From Entomomonas sp945283395 (GTDB taxonomy: Bacteria; Pseudomonadota; Gammaproteobacteria; Pseudomonadales; Pseudomonadaceae): DNA of 64,000 bases. Below are positions 24,914 through 34,692 of this stretch, in pieces (position 1 is the stretch's first letter; every line of letters begins with the position of its first letter). Below the pieces are notes generated by a model, which saw only the letters and a list, made by a program, of their open reading frames with translations, had not been told where the DNA came from and did not search any database. The position numbers and the translations under genes were made by a program. The stretch lies in the NCBI GenBank assembly GCA_946480835.1, contig CAMLLC010000007.1:1-64000 (forward strand). Direction: 5' to 3'.

Positions 24914-26263
24914 ATGGCTACCAGTGATTTAAGCATTATAGTAGGATTAGGCAAAAGTGGCTTATCTTTAGTGCGTTATTTAACGAAACAAGGCATTCGC
25001 TTTGCGGTAGTAGATACTCGGACTAATCCTCCCGAATTAGCTACTTTGCATACAAACTTTCCACAAGTAGCAGTGAAATGTGGTGAGTTAGATATAAATT
25101 TTTTATGCACGGCTAAAACACTTTATGTAAGCCCAGGTTTAGATCTAAAAATGCCAGCCTTACAGATAGCGGCTAAACAGGGAGTTAATTTATCTGGAGA
25201 TATAGAGTTATTTTCCCAAGTAGCTAAGGCGCCTATTATTGCTATTACAGGTTCTAATGGTAAGAGTACAGTAACTACTTTAGTAGGCGAAATGGCAAAA
25301 ACGGCAGGCAAGAAAGTTGCAATAGGTGGCAATTTAGGTGAGCCAGCACTAAATTTATTAGCTGATGACATAGAACTTTATGTGTTGGAGTTGTCTAGTT
25401 TTCAGTTAGAAAGTTGCCATCAGTTAAATGCTGAAGTAGCTACTATTCTAAATGTAACAGAAGATCATATGGATCGTTATCAGGGGTTAGCCGATTATGC
25501 AGCAGCTAAACAGCGTGTTTTTATAGGGGCTAAGCAAATAGTAGTTAATATAGATGATCCTTCATCTAATCCAGTAACCCCAACTAATGGCCAAGTGCGT
25601 TGGGAGTATACTACCCATACTAATCAACCAACTAAAGGATTTAAGATAGCACATAATCAAGGTAAGGATTGGCTAGCATTGGGTGATCAACTCATTATGC
25701 TACTGGATGAATTAAAAATTAAAGGTCGTCATAATTGGTCAAATGCTTTAGCTGCATTAGCTCTAGGCAACGCAGTCGGATTACCTTTGCAAAAGATGAA
25801 ACAAGCTTTGCTAAATTTTAAAGGATTACGCCATAGATGCGAATGGGTGGCAGAAAAAGCAGCAGTCACCTATTTTAATGATTCCAAAGCCACTAATGTA
25901 GGAGCTGCGTTAGCCGCTATTAGTGGCTTAGGTGAAAGTTTGCATGGTAATAAGATAGTGCTTATTGCTGGGGGCGATGGTAAAGGTGCTGATTTTAGTT
26001 CATTAGAAAAAGCTATTAGTCATTATTGCCGAGCAGTAGTACTGTTAGGAAGAGATGCCTCTTTAATAGATAAAATTTTGGCTATAGATACTTTTAGAGT
26101 TTACGTAAAAAGCATAGATGAAGCTGTCAAGCAAGCCGCTCAATTGGCACATACAGGAGATGCCGTGTTGTTAGCACCCGCCTGTGCTAGTTGGGATATG
26201 TTTAACAATTTTGAAGAGCGAGGCGATTTATTTGCTAAGGCTGCAAGGGAGTTAGCAGAATGA
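24914..26263 (+). CDS. murD: UDP-MurNAc-L-alanine--D-glutamate ligase
   Basis: MurD adds D-glutamate to UDP-MurNAc-L-Ala. The 449-residue protein begins with the dinucleotide-like fold IVGLGKSGLSLVRYL (UDP-MurNAc binding), has the ATP loop AITGSNGKSTVTTLVG (about 112-127), the LELSSFQLE and NVTEDHMDRY motifs, and the C-terminal FNDSKATNVGAAL and LLAPACASWDMF segments. Its stop overlaps the ftsW start by four bases. Confidence 0.97.
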   Translation: MATSDLSIIVGLGKSGLSLVRYLTKQGIRFAVVDTRTNPPELATLHTNFPQVAVKCGELDINFLCTAKTLYVSPGLDLKMPALQIAAKQGVNLSGDIELFSQVAKAPIIAITGSNGKSTVTTLVGEMAKTAGKKVAIGGNLGEPALNLLADDIELYVLELSSFQLESCHQLNAEVATILNVTEDHMDRYQGLADYAAAKQRVFIGAKQIVVNIDDPSSNPVTPTNGQVRWEYTTHTNQPTKGFKIAHNQGKDWLALGDQLIMLLDELKIKGRHNWSNALAALALGNAVGLPLQKMKQALLNFKGLRHRCEWVAEKAAVTYFNDSKATNVGAALAAISGLGESLHGNKIVLIAGGDGKGADFSSLEKAISHYCRAVVLLGRDASLIDKILAIDTFRVYVKSIDEAVKQAAQLAHTGDAVLLAPACASWDMFNNFEERGDLFAKAARELAE

Positions 26264-27486
26264 AACACGGTGTCTTTCATTTAAATCCTTCCCCTTTGTA
26301 TAGTCGCCGTGGTTTCGATGTGGATTTTCCATTGCTAGCGGGGTGTTTGCTGTTATTGGGATTAGGGGTTGTTATGATAGCTTCGGCCTCCTCAGAGGTT
26401 GCTTCGGTCCAAACAGGTAACACTTTTTATAATTTGACTAGGCATCTTATTTATTTGGGAATTGGCTTAATTGCAGCAGCATTTGTGCTAGGAGTGCCTA
26501 TAAGAATTTGGCAACAACATAGTGTTCATTTATTAGCCGTTGCAGTCGTGTTATTGGTAGCGGTCTTAATTCCTGGAATTGGTCGTAATGTAAATGGTGC
26601 TAATCGTTGGATAGGGATGAGTTTTTTCAATATTCAACCTTCCGAATTAGGCAAATTGTTTGCTGTTATTTATTTAGCAGGCTACTTAGTCAGACGTAAA
26701 GAGCAGGTTAGAGATACTTGGGCAGGATTTTTTAAACCTTTTGTCATTTTATTACCCATAGCATGGCTATTATTATTAGAGCCAGACTTTGGAGCGACCG
26801 TGGTAATGATGGGCGCAGCCTTAGCCATGTTGTTTTTAGGGGGCGTCAGTATGGGACGCTTCTTATTAATGGTGCTTTTAAGTGTGATGGCGGTAGTTTT
26901 CTTGATATTTACCCAAGAATATAGAATGCATCGCTTGATGAATTTTACTAATCCATGGGCTGATCAATTTGGCTCTGGTTACCAATTATCTCAAGCATTA
27001 ATAGCCTTTGGTCGTGGTGACTGGATAGGATTAGGGTTAGGTAATAGTATTCAAAAACAATTTTATTTGCCTGAAGCACATACTGACTTTGTGTTTGCCG
27101 TATTGGCTGAGGAGCTAGGTTTTATAGGTTCTTTCTGTTGCGTGGCATTATTTGTTTTTGTGGGGCTTAGGGCGTTATTTATTGGGTTTTGGGCGGAGCA
27201 AGCTAAGCAATATTTTTCTGCTTATGTTGCTTATGGTATTGCTATGCTGTGGCTAAGCCAGTTTATTATTAACGTGGGAGTAAATATAGGTCTATTACCT
27301 ACAAAAGGTTTAACGCTTCCTTTCTTAAGTTATGGTGGTAGTTCATTGGTTATCTGTTGTGTATGTTTAGGACTTTTACTCCGCATAGATTGGGAACGCC
27401 GTTACCCTGAGCCTGAGCTAAATTATGTATTTACTGAAAATGACTTTCCTGAAGAGAATGCGGAGATAACCCATGACTTCGGCTAA
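26260..27486 (+). CDS. ftsW: Septal peptidoglycan glycosyltransferase FtsW
   Basis: FtsW is the SEDS-family polymerase that builds septal glycan strands with FtsI. The 408-residue protein has about ten membrane helices. Landmarks are NGANRWIGMSFFNIQPSELGK, LLEPDFGATVVM, the catalytic Asp in PEAHTDFVFAVLAEELGF, and GLTLPFLSYGGSS. The C terminus is a short soluble tail. It overlaps murD by four bases and murG by fourteen. Confidence 0.96.
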   Translation: MKHGVFHLNPSPLYSRRGFDVDFPLLAGCLLLLGLGVVMIASASSEVASVQTGNTFYNLTRHLIYLGIGLIAAAFVLGVPIRIWQQHSVHLLAVAVVLLVAVLIPGIGRNVNGANRWIGMSFFNIQPSELGKLFAVIYLAGYLVRRKEQVRDTWAGFFKPFVILLPIAWLLLLEPDFGATVVMMGAALAMLFLGGVSMGRFLLMVLLSVMAVVFLIFTQEYRMHRLMNFTNPWADQFGSGYQLSQALIAFGRGDWIGLGLGNSIQKQFYLPEAHTDFVFAVLAEELGFIGSFCCVALFVFVGLRALFIGFWAEQAKQYFSAYVAYGIAMLWLSQFIINVGVNIGLLPTKGLTLPFLSYGGSSLVICCVCLGLLLRIDWERRYPEPELNYVFTENDFPEENAEITHDFG

Positions 27487-28561
27487 TATTCTTATCATGG
27501 CAGCCGGTACAGGAGGTCATGTATTTCCAGCTTTAGCCTGCGCAACCGAATTCCAAGCCAAAGGCTATCAGGTTCACTGGTTGGGTACTCCTAAAGGAAT
27601 GGAAAATGAGTTAGTAGCTAAAGCAGGTTTTCCAATTCATCAAATTAAGGTAAGTGGTTTAAGAGGTAAAGGGATAGCTGCTTTAGTGAAAGCGCCTTGG
27701 CAACTATTAGGTGCTTTAAAACAAGCTTGGCAAATTATCCAAGAAATACAACCTATCTGTGTGTTGGGATTTGGAGGATTTGTTACCGGTCCTGGAGGAG
27801 TAGCGGCAAAATTAGCTGGAATACCGCTAATTATTCATGAGCAAAATGCAGTGGTGGGTACTGCTAATAGATATTTAGCTAAAATAGCAACAAGAATATG
27901 TGAAGCTTTTCCTGATACTTTTGTTGGCATAGCTAAGCAGAAGTTAATTACTACCGGTAATCCAGTTCGTGAAGAATTATTTATTAATAAACAGGTAGAA
28001 AGTTTTACTAATAGGCAAGTTAGATTATTGATACTAGGTGGTAGTTTAGGTGCTGAGCCGTTAAATAAGTTATTACCTGAAGCTTTAGCTTTAATAGATG
28101 AATCATTAAGGCCAGAAATTTTACATCAAGCAGGACGTGATCATGCTGCTAAAACCATCGAACGTTATCAAAAAGTTAAATTGGTTGCTAAAGTTGAGCC
28201 TTTTGTTAGTGATATGAATAAAATTTACAATTGGGCTGATTTAGTTATCTGTCGAGCAGGGGCATTAACAGTAAGCGAGCTTGCCGCTACCGGCAATGCT
28301 TCGATACTAATTCCCTTGCCTCACGCGATTGACGATCACCAAAGTTATAATGCGGATTACTTAGCGAGCGCAGGGGCTGCAATTAAGTTAATTCAAGGAA
28401 GTTTAACAGCTCAAAAAATGGCACAACATCTACAGCAATTATTAAAACAACCAGAGCAAATAATTAAAATGGGGCGGATAGCTAAAAGTTTAGCAAAACC
28501 TGAAGCTACTCAGGACGTGGTAAAAATTTGTTTGGAGGTAGCTAATGGCTATGAATCGTAA
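27473..28561 (+). CDS. murG: Lipid II synthase MurG (GlcNAc transferase)
   Basis: MurG adds GlcNAc to lipid I on the cytoplasmic face of the membrane, making lipid II. The 362-residue GT-B protein has the glycine-rich loop MAAGTGGHVFPALA (about 9-22), the membrane-associated GFGGFVTGPGGVAA loop, IIHEQNAVVGTANR, and ICRAGALTVSELAA with the UDP-GlcNAc ribose-binding Glu. It overlaps ftsW by 14 bases and murC by 17. Confidence 0.97.
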   Translation: MTSANILIMAAGTGGHVFPALACATEFQAKGYQVHWLGTPKGMENELVAKAGFPIHQIKVSGLRGKGIAALVKAPWQLLGALKQAWQIIQEIQPICVLGFGGFVTGPGGVAAKLAGIPLIIHEQNAVVGTANRYLAKIATRICEAFPDTFVGIAKQKLITTGNPVREELFINKQVESFTNRQVRLLILGGSLGAEPLNKLLPEALALIDESLRPEILHQAGRDHAAKTIERYQKVKLVAKVEPFVSDMNKIYNWADLVICRAGALTVSELAATGNASILIPLPHAIDDHQSYNADYLASAGAAIKLIQGSLTAQKMAQHLQQLLKQPEQIIKMGRIAKSLAKPEATQDVVKICLEVANGYES

Positions 28562-30026
28562 TGAAGTTTCGCAACCAGAATCACGCAGGATGCGGCGAAT
28601 ACGTCGTGTCCATCGGATCCATTTTGTTGGCATAGGTGGTTCGGGAATGTGTGGTATTGCAGAAGTATTATTGAATCTAGGATATAAAATTTCTGGATCA
28701 GATATTAAAGCTTCTAATGTTACAGACCATTTAGCCGATTTAGGAGCTACTATTTATATAGGTCATCGAGCAGAGAATCAGGCTAGTGCAAGTGTATTAG
28801 TGGTATCTAGTGCTATTAATACTCGTAATCCAGAGGTAATGGCCGCATTAGAAAGACGTATACCTGTTGTACCTAGGGCAGAGATGTTAGGTGAATTAAT
28901 GCGTTATCGCTACGGTATAGCGGTTGCAGGCACTCACGGTAAAACAACAACTACTAGTTTAATTGCTTCTGTTTACGCTGCTGCAAAAAGGGATCCTACT
29001 TTTGTCATAGGTGGGCGCTTAAACGCTGCAGGAACTAATGCTAAATTAGGTGCTGGTCAATACTTGATCGCCGAGGCTGATGAAAGTGACGCAAGTTTCT
29101 TACATCTACAACCTATGGTTGCAGTATTGACTAATATAGACGCAGATCATATGAGTACTTATGATGGTGATTTCAATAAGTTGAAAAAGACTTTTATCAC
29201 GTTCTTACACAACTTACCTTTTTATGGTTTAGCGGTACTTTGCATAGATGACCCAGTGATTAAAGAAATATTGCCACAAATCAGTCGACCTATTATTACT
29301 TATGGATTTAGTGAGGAAGCTGATATAAGAGCGGTGGATGTTTATCAAGATAAGATGCGTACTTATTTCACGGTACTTAGAAAAGGTTACGAGCCTACCA
29401 AAGCTTCGGTAAGTTTGCCAGGCAGACATAATGTACTAAATTCATTAGCTACTATAGCAATAGCTGCAGATGATGGGATTAATGAGAAAATTATTTTAGA
29501 AGGTATAGCTAATTTTCAAGGGGTAGGTAGACGTTTCCAAGTCTATGGTGAATTACCTATTGAAAAGGGCAGCGTGATGGTAGTTGATGATTATGGTCAT
29601 CATCCTCGGGAAGTGCAGGCTGTTATTCAAGCAGTAAGAGATGGTTGGCCTGAGAGAAGATTGGTGATGCTTTATCAACCACACAGATATACCCGTACTA
29701 GAGATTTGTATGAAGATTTTGTGCAGGTTCTATCAGGAGTTAACTTATTATTATTAATGGAGGTATATCCTGCTGGTGAAGAACCTATTACAGGAGCCGA
29801 TAGCCGTCAATTATGCGGTAGTATAAGACAAAGGGGGTTACTTGATCCTATTTATGTTGAACGTGATGCCGACATAATAGAGGTATTGAAGCCTTTATTA
29901 AAAGCTGGAGATATCCTACTTTGCCAAGGGGCTGGCGATATAGGTAATATTTCTGCACAAGTTATGAAGAGGGCAGCGTCTTTTACTAAAAAGACTACCA
30001 CTAGGAGGACTAAAGATGAAAATTAA
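28545..30026 (+). CDS. murC: UDP-N-acetylmuramate--L-alanine ligase
   Basis: MurC adds L-alanine to UDP-MurNAc, the first stem-peptide step. The 493-residue protein has a basic N-terminal stretch of about 25 residues, then RIHFVGIGGSGMCGIAEVL (UDP-sugar fold), the ATP loop VAGTHGKTTTTSL (about 127-139), EADESDASF and VDDYGHHPREVQA. The C-terminal tail is rich in Lys, Thr and Arg. It overlaps murG by 17 bases and ddl by 11, so translation is probably coupled. Confidence 0.97.
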   Translation: MAMNRNEVSQPESRRMRRIRRVHRIHFVGIGGSGMCGIAEVLLNLGYKISGSDIKASNVTDHLADLGATIYIGHRAENQASASVLVVSSAINTRNPEVMAALERRIPVVPRAEMLGELMRYRYGIAVAGTHGKTTTTSLIASVYAAAKRDPTFVIGGRLNAAGTNAKLGAGQYLIAEADESDASFLHLQPMVAVLTNIDADHMSTYDGDFNKLKKTFITFLHNLPFYGLAVLCIDDPVIKEILPQISRPIITYGFSEEADIRAVDVYQDKMRTYFTVLRKGYEPTKASVSLPGRHNVLNSLATIAIAADDGINEKIILEGIANFQGVGRRFQVYGELPIEKGSVMVVDDYGHHPREVQAVIQAVRDGWPERRLVMLYQPHRYTRTRDLYEDFVQVLSGVNLLLLMEVYPAGEEPITGADSRQLCGSIRQRGLLDPIYVERDADIIEVLKPLLKAGDILLCQGAGDIGNISAQVMKRAASFTKKTTTRRTKDEN

Positions 30027-30951
30027 TTATAATCCTGCTGATTTTGGTCGAGTGGCTGTTCTTTATGGTGGTGAAAGTGCTGAGAGAGAAATTTCTCTTA
30101 CCTCAGGTAAAAAAGTACTCGAAGCATTACTAGCTTATGGGGTAGATGCTTTTGGGGTAGATGTTAAAGGTGATTGGTTAGCAAATTTCTTACCACAAAA
30201 AGTAGATAGAGTATTTAATATGCTGCATGGTCGCGGTGGAGAAGATGGCTGTGTACAAGGCTTATTAGATATATTAAGAATCCCCTATACGGGCAGTGGT
30301 GTATTAGGCTCAGCTTTGACTATGGATAAACTGAGAACAAAACAAATCTGGGCTGATTGTGGGTTACCTACGCCACGTTATTCAATGTTAAGCACAGAGC
30401 AAGATTGTGAAAAAGCTGCTCGAGAACTAGGTTTCCCTATGATTGTCAAACCTAGTCATGAAGGATCGAGTGTAGGAATGGCTAAAGTTGATAATTTACC
30501 AGAGTTACGGCAAGCATGGCGGAGTGCTCTGGCATTTGATACAGAAGTTTTAGTCGAAGCATGGATTACTGGGGCGGAGTTTACTATTGCTGTAATAAAT
30601 AATAAAACTCTACCTATTATACGGTTAGGTACCACTCATAGTTTTTATGATTATGATGCTAAATATCTAGCAAATGATACTAAATATAGTATTCCGTGTG
30701 GTTTAGATAAGAATAAAGAACAAGAGTTAAAGGAGTTAGTGATAAAAGCTTGTAAAGTAGTAGCAGTAGAGGGGTGGGGGCGGGTTGATGTAATGCAAGA
30801 TCAACAAGGTAACTTTTATTTATTAGAGGTAAATACTGCCCCAGGTATGACAGACCATAGTTTAGTTCCCATGGCTGCTAAGGCAATAGGTATGGATTAT
30901 CAACAATTAGTTTTGACCGTTTTAGCTACTACCTTAGCACAAGGAGGTTAA
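30016..30951 (+). CDS. ddlB: D-alanine--D-alanine ligase
   Basis: Ddl makes the D-Ala-D-Ala dipeptide used by MurF. The 311-residue ATP-grasp protein has VAVLYGGESAEREISL near the start, the lid motif SHEGSSVGMAKV (about 147-158), FNMLHGRGGEDGCVQGLL and the C-terminal LLEVNTAPGMTDHSLVPMAA with the metal ligands. Its position between murC and ftsQ is that of ddlB. It overlaps murC by 11 bases. Confidence 0.97.
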   Translation: MKINYNPADFGRVAVLYGGESAEREISLTSGKKVLEALLAYGVDAFGVDVKGDWLANFLPQKVDRVFNMLHGRGGEDGCVQGLLDILRIPYTGSGVLGSALTMDKLRTKQIWADCGLPTPRYSMLSTEQDCEKAARELGFPMIVKPSHEGSSVGMAKVDNLPELRQAWRSALAFDTEVLVEAWITGAEFTIAVINNKTLPIIRLGTTHSFYDYDAKYLANDTKYSIPCGLDKNKEQELKELVIKACKVVAVEGWGRVDVMQDQQGNFYLLEVNTAPGMTDHSLVPMAAKAIGMDYQQLVLTVLATTLAQGG

Positions 30952-30952
30952 T

Positions 30953-31819
30953 ATGATGACTGCTAACGTAAAACAAACAAGAGCTAGCACAGCTTGGCGT
31001 GCAAAACAAGCTGCCCATCAACGAGGGGCAAGTAGAGTTAGCTCAAAGAGAGCTATGGCTAATTCAATAGATTCGCTATTAGACTATGGTAAAATAGCAC
31101 TATGGCTAGTGCTAAGTACAGCACTAACGATAGTGCTTTATCAAGTCACTAATAGGGTAATAGCTTATATTAATCAACCTATAGCTAAAGTGACTATTTT
31201 GGGTGATCTAGGTTATGTGGATCAAAGAAGCTTACAACAACGGCTAGAACCACTAGTAAGTGGTGGTTTTATTAGTATAGATTTAGAAAGTTTAAGACAA
31301 ACATTAGAAAATACCCCTTGGATTTCTCACGTGGAAGTAGAAAGAGTATGGCCGAATGAGCTGAAAATTCATTTGAATGGTAAACACCCTATTGCAAGAT
31401 GGGGAGATAATAGTTTACTCAATAATGTAGGGGAGTCTTTTAAAACTAAAAATATATCGGCTTATCAATCGCTACCTTTATTAGATGGCCCTGACTATGC
31501 TCAATCGCAAGTTATGCAACAATATCAAATTATTAGTCAATTGTTACGCCCTATGGAATATGCTATAACTTCGCTTAGCCTAGATGAAAGAGGAAGTTGG
31601 GCTCTGACAACTAACACAGGCCTTAAATTAATATTAGGAAATGATGATTTAGTGGAAAAAGTACGTCGTTTTGCCAGAGCTTACGAGGCTAATTTGAAAG
31701 GAAAAATAGCTAATATAGCTAGTGTAGATTTACGTTATAGTAATGGTTTGGCAGTAGCTTGGAAAGATCCATCTAAAGAAATGGCTACTAATCCTAGTAA
31801 GATGGTGGCAAGCCAGTAA
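30953..31819 (+). CDS. ftsQ: Cell division protein FtsQ
   Basis: FtsQ is a bitopic divisome protein linking early and late division proteins. The 288-residue protein has a long basic cytoplasmic tail (about 1-45), one membrane helix (about 50-70, IALWLVLSTALTIVLYQV), the POTRA domain (about 77-146, starting IAKVTILGDLGYV) and the beta domain with TPWISHVEVERVWPNELKI. AAGGAGG precedes twin ATG codons at 30953 and 30956, so the exact start is uncertain by one codon. A 108-base gap separates it from ftsA. Confidence 0.93.
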   Translation: MMTANVKQTRASTAWRAKQAAHQRGASRVSSKRAMANSIDSLLDYGKIALWLVLSTALTIVLYQVTNRVIAYINQPIAKVTILGDLGYVDQRSLQQRLEPLVSGGFISIDLESLRQTLENTPWISHVEVERVWPNELKIHLNGKHPIARWGDNSLLNNVGESFKTKNISAYQSLPLLDGPDYAQSQVMQQYQIISQLLRPMEYAITSLSLDERGSWALTTNTGLKLILGNDDLVEKVRRFARAYEANLKGKIANIASVDLRYSNGLAVAWKDPSKEMATNPSKMVASQ

Positions 31820-31927
31820 AAAACGCTTCATAATAAGCCATTTTAGGTACGAAATTGCGAAAAGCATTTTATAACTCTGGTCTTTATGTAACAAATGCTT
31901 TGATAGTTGGAAAATAGAGAACTCATT

Positions 31928-33172
31928 ATGGCGCAAGAAAATAGTAGCAAAATGATTGTAGGCTTAGATGTGGGCACTTCTAAAGTAGTAGCCCTTGTAG
32001 GAGAAGTTTCATCTGCTGGTCAGGTAGAGGTGGTAGGAATAGGTTCTCATCCTTCTCGTGGCTTAAAAAAAGGTGTTGTAGTTAATATTGAATCTACAGT
32101 CCAATCTATTCAATATGCTATAGATGAAGCTCAGCAAATGGCTGGCTGTCAAATATATTCAGCTTATGTAGGGATTGCGGGGAGTCATATTCGTAGCCTT
32201 AACTCAGATGGTATTGTAGCTATTAGAGAGGGTGAAGTAACTAAAGCTGATATTGAGCGAGTATTAGATTCTGCCAAAGCTGTGGCTATTCCTGCCGATC
32301 AGCGAGTGTTACATACTTTACCACAAGATTATGTTATAGATAATCAAGAAGGTGTGAGAGAACCTTTAGGCATGTATGGCGTCCGCTTAGAGGCTAAAGT
32401 GCATGTGGTCACTTGCGCTGTCAATGCTGCACAGAATGTGGAGAAATGTGTAAGAAGATGTGGTTTAGAGGTCGATGATATTATTCTAGAACAACTAGCT
32501 TCTTCTTATGCTGTTTTAACAGAAGATGAAAAAGAATTAGGCATTTGTCTAATTGATATAGGTGGCGGCACTTCGGATATGGCCATTTATACAGAAGGTG
32601 CTATTCGTCATACGGCGGTTATTCCAATTGCTGGCGATCAGGTTACTAATGATATTGCTATGGCATTGCGCACTCCTACTCAATATGCTGAAGAAATCAA
32701 AATTCGTTATGCCTGCGCTTTAGCTAAACTCGCTGGTGCAGGGCAAATGATTAAAGTTCCTAGTGTAGGCGAACGTCCACCTAGAGAACTTTCTCGGCAG
32801 GCATTGGCTGAAGTAGTAGAGCCTCGCTATGAAGAGTTATTTAAATTCGTGCAAAAGGAACTGCGGCGTAGTGGCTATGAGGATATGATTGCTGCCGGTG
32901 TTGTATTAACAGGTGGTACAGCTAAAATGGAAGGCGCTGTCGAGTTAGCTGAGGAAATTTTCCATATGCCAGTTAGATTAGGTGTCCCTTATAATGTTAG
33001 AGGTTTGGAAAGTGTTATCCAGAATCCCATTTACTCTACCGCAGTAGGTTTACTTTTATATGGTGCTCAGAAACAGTTAGATGATAGTAATTCAGAATTA
33101 ATAAGTAGAAGCAATAAAGAAAATATTTCGCTATTTTCTCGTTTTAAAAAATGGGTACAGGGTAATTTTTAG
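31928..33172 (+). CDS. ftsA: Cell division protein FtsA
   Basis: FtsA is an actin-like ATPase that anchors FtsZ to the membrane and recruits later division proteins. The 414-residue protein starts at the ATG at 31928; the longer TTG form adds seven unmatched residues. Motifs include IVGLDVGTSKVVALVGEV (phosphate 1), LIDIGGGTSDMAIY (phosphate 2) and GVVLTGGTAKMEG (adenosine). The last ~12 residues, LFSRFKKWVQGNF, form the amphipathic membrane-targeting helix. A 172-base gap precedes ftsZ, likely holding an ftsZ promoter that I could not place with confidence. Confidence 0.96.
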   Translation: MAQENSSKMIVGLDVGTSKVVALVGEVSSAGQVEVVGIGSHPSRGLKKGVVVNIESTVQSIQYAIDEAQQMAGCQIYSAYVGIAGSHIRSLNSDGIVAIREGEVTKADIERVLDSAKAVAIPADQRVLHTLPQDYVIDNQEGVREPLGMYGVRLEAKVHVVTCAVNAAQNVEKCVRRCGLEVDDIILEQLASSYAVLTEDEKELGICLIDIGGGTSDMAIYTEGAIRHTAVIPIAGDQVTNDIAMALRTPTQYAEEIKIRYACALAKLAGAGQMIKVPSVGERPPRELSRQALAEVVEPRYEELFKFVQKELRRSGYEDMIAAGVVLTGGTAKMEGAVELAEEIFHMPVRLGVPYNVRGLESVIQNPIYSTAVGLLLYGAQKQLDDSNSELISRSNKENISLFSRFKKWVQGNF

Positions 33173-33344
33173 CTAAAATTAGCTAAATTAATTGATTGAA
33201 ATTAAATTTTTACAGATTAAATTATAAATTTCTTGGTTTTTTTATTAATATATTACTTTAGGATACTAGATATTAGTGCTAGCTAAAGTTAAAATAACAA
33301 GATATAGATAACAAGGCGAGTTATCGATGTTTAGGAGAGAGGCA

Positions 33345-34529
33345 ATGTTTGAAATGGTAGAAGCTCAGCTCAATGCAGTAATCAAGGTGATAGGTGTTGG
33401 CGGCGGTGGCGGTAATGCTGTGAATCACATGATACGTAGCAATATCGAAGGAGTTGAGTTTGTTTGTGCAAATACCGATGCACAAGCTTTGAAAAGTATT
33501 TCTGGCGGTTCTATTTTACAATTAGGTGCTAATATCACTAAAGGTCTAGGAGCTGGGACTAATCCCGATGTAGGTAGACAAGCCGCTTTAGAAGATAAAG
33601 AACGCATTGCTGAAGCCTTGCGAGGTACCAATATGGTATTTATTACCACTGGTATGGGGGGCGGAACAGGGACAGGTGCAGCTCCTGTCATTGCTCAAGT
33701 AGCAAAAGAAATGGGTATTTTAACTGTCGCCGTAGTAACCCGCCCTTTTGTCTTTGAAGGACGCAAGCGCAGTAAAGTTGCTGATGAGGGTATTGCAGCG
33801 TTAGTAGAACATGTCGACTCCTTAATTACTATTCCCAATGAAAAATTGATTACCATATTAGGAAAAGATGTCAGCTTACTTTCTGCTTTTGCAAAAGCAG
33901 ATGATGTTTTAGCAGGAGCTGTGCGTGGTATTTCAGATATTATGCAGCGACCAGGATTAATCAATATCGATTTTGCCGATGTTAAAGAAGTAATGAGTGA
34001 AATGGGTATGGCTATGATGGGGGCTGGCAGCGCTAGTGGTCCAAATCGTGCGCGAGAAGCAGCAGAGGCAGCTATCCGTAATCCATTACTAGAAGATATT
34101 AATTTACAAGGCGCTCGTGGAGTATTGGTTAATATTACCGCTAGTGATATGACTATTGGCGAATTTAACGACGTTGGTGAAATTATTGAAGATTTAGTTT
34201 CAGATCAGGCTACTGTTAAAATAGGTTCTGCGATTGATCCTACAATGGGTGATGAACTCAATGTTACTGTGGTAGTAACAGGCTTAGGACAAGAAATGGC
34301 TAAACCTGTTAAAGTGGTTGATAATACTTTTGCTGCTGTTAATGTTAATGCAGTAGAAACGTCAGCTGGACGTACTGAGAATGTAACAGAACCTAATTAC
34401 AGGGATTTTGATCGGCCAACTGTTATGCGTAATAGAGCAGCACATGGTAATGTGGCTCCTAATTTGCAAGCTCAAGAGGATTTAGACTATTTAGATATTC
34501 CTGCTTTCTTACGAAATCAGGCTGATTAA
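33345..34529 (+). CDS. ftsZ: Cell division GTPase FtsZ
   Basis: FtsZ is the tubulin homologue that polymerises into the Z ring. The ATG at 33345 gives 394 residues and has AGGAGAGAGG just upstream; an earlier in-frame ATG at 33327 adds six residues not found in relatives. The nucleotide-binding GGGTGTG is at 105-111, NTDAQAL at 43-49 and the synergy residues follow in FADVKEVMSEMG. The C-terminal peptide DYLDIPAFLRNQAD, the binding site for FtsA and ZipA, is intact. The sequence closely follows Pseudomonas FtsZ from end to end. Confidence 0.97.
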   Translation: MFEMVEAQLNAVIKVIGVGGGGGNAVNHMIRSNIEGVEFVCANTDAQALKSISGGSILQLGANITKGLGAGTNPDVGRQAALEDKERIAEALRGTNMVFITTGMGGGTGTGAAPVIAQVAKEMGILTVAVVTRPFVFEGRKRSKVADEGIAALVEHVDSLITIPNEKLITILGKDVSLLSAFAKADDVLAGAVRGISDIMQRPGLINIDFADVKEVMSEMGMAMMGAGSASGPNRAREAAEAAIRNPLLEDINLQGARGVLVNITASDMTIGEFNDVGEIIEDLVSDQATVKIGSAIDPTMGDELNVTVVVTGLGQEMAKPVKVVDNTFAAVNVNAVETSAGRTENVTEPNYRDFDRPTVMRNRAAHGNVAPNLQAQEDLDYLDIPAFLRNQAD

Positions 34530-34556
34530 TAGCATTATTTTTTTAGTATCCCTTAT

Positions 34557-34600
34557 AAATAGCGTTATAGATAATAATCTGTAACGCTATTTTATTTTAT
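34557..34600 (+). terminator. Terminator of the dcw cluster after ftsZ
   Basis: AAATAGCGTTATAG (34557-34570) pairs with CTGTAACGCTATTT (34579-34592) with one G-U pair, followed by a T-rich tract. A long, well-formed stem that should end the mra/dcw transcript before lpxC. Confidence 0.85.
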
Positions 34601-34692
34601 AAAAGTAATTTTTCAATATTTTGTGGGTGTTCAGTTGGTGGCTGATCTGCTATTATTGATAGTAATTCGCATTTTGCTGGTCGGAAATTTGT

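Noticed and set aside
33173..33344. A specific ftsZ promoter in the ftsA-ftsZ gap
   Set aside because: Several weak hexamer pairs exist (for example TTGATT at 33192) but none has a convincing partner at 16-18 bp, so no site is reported.
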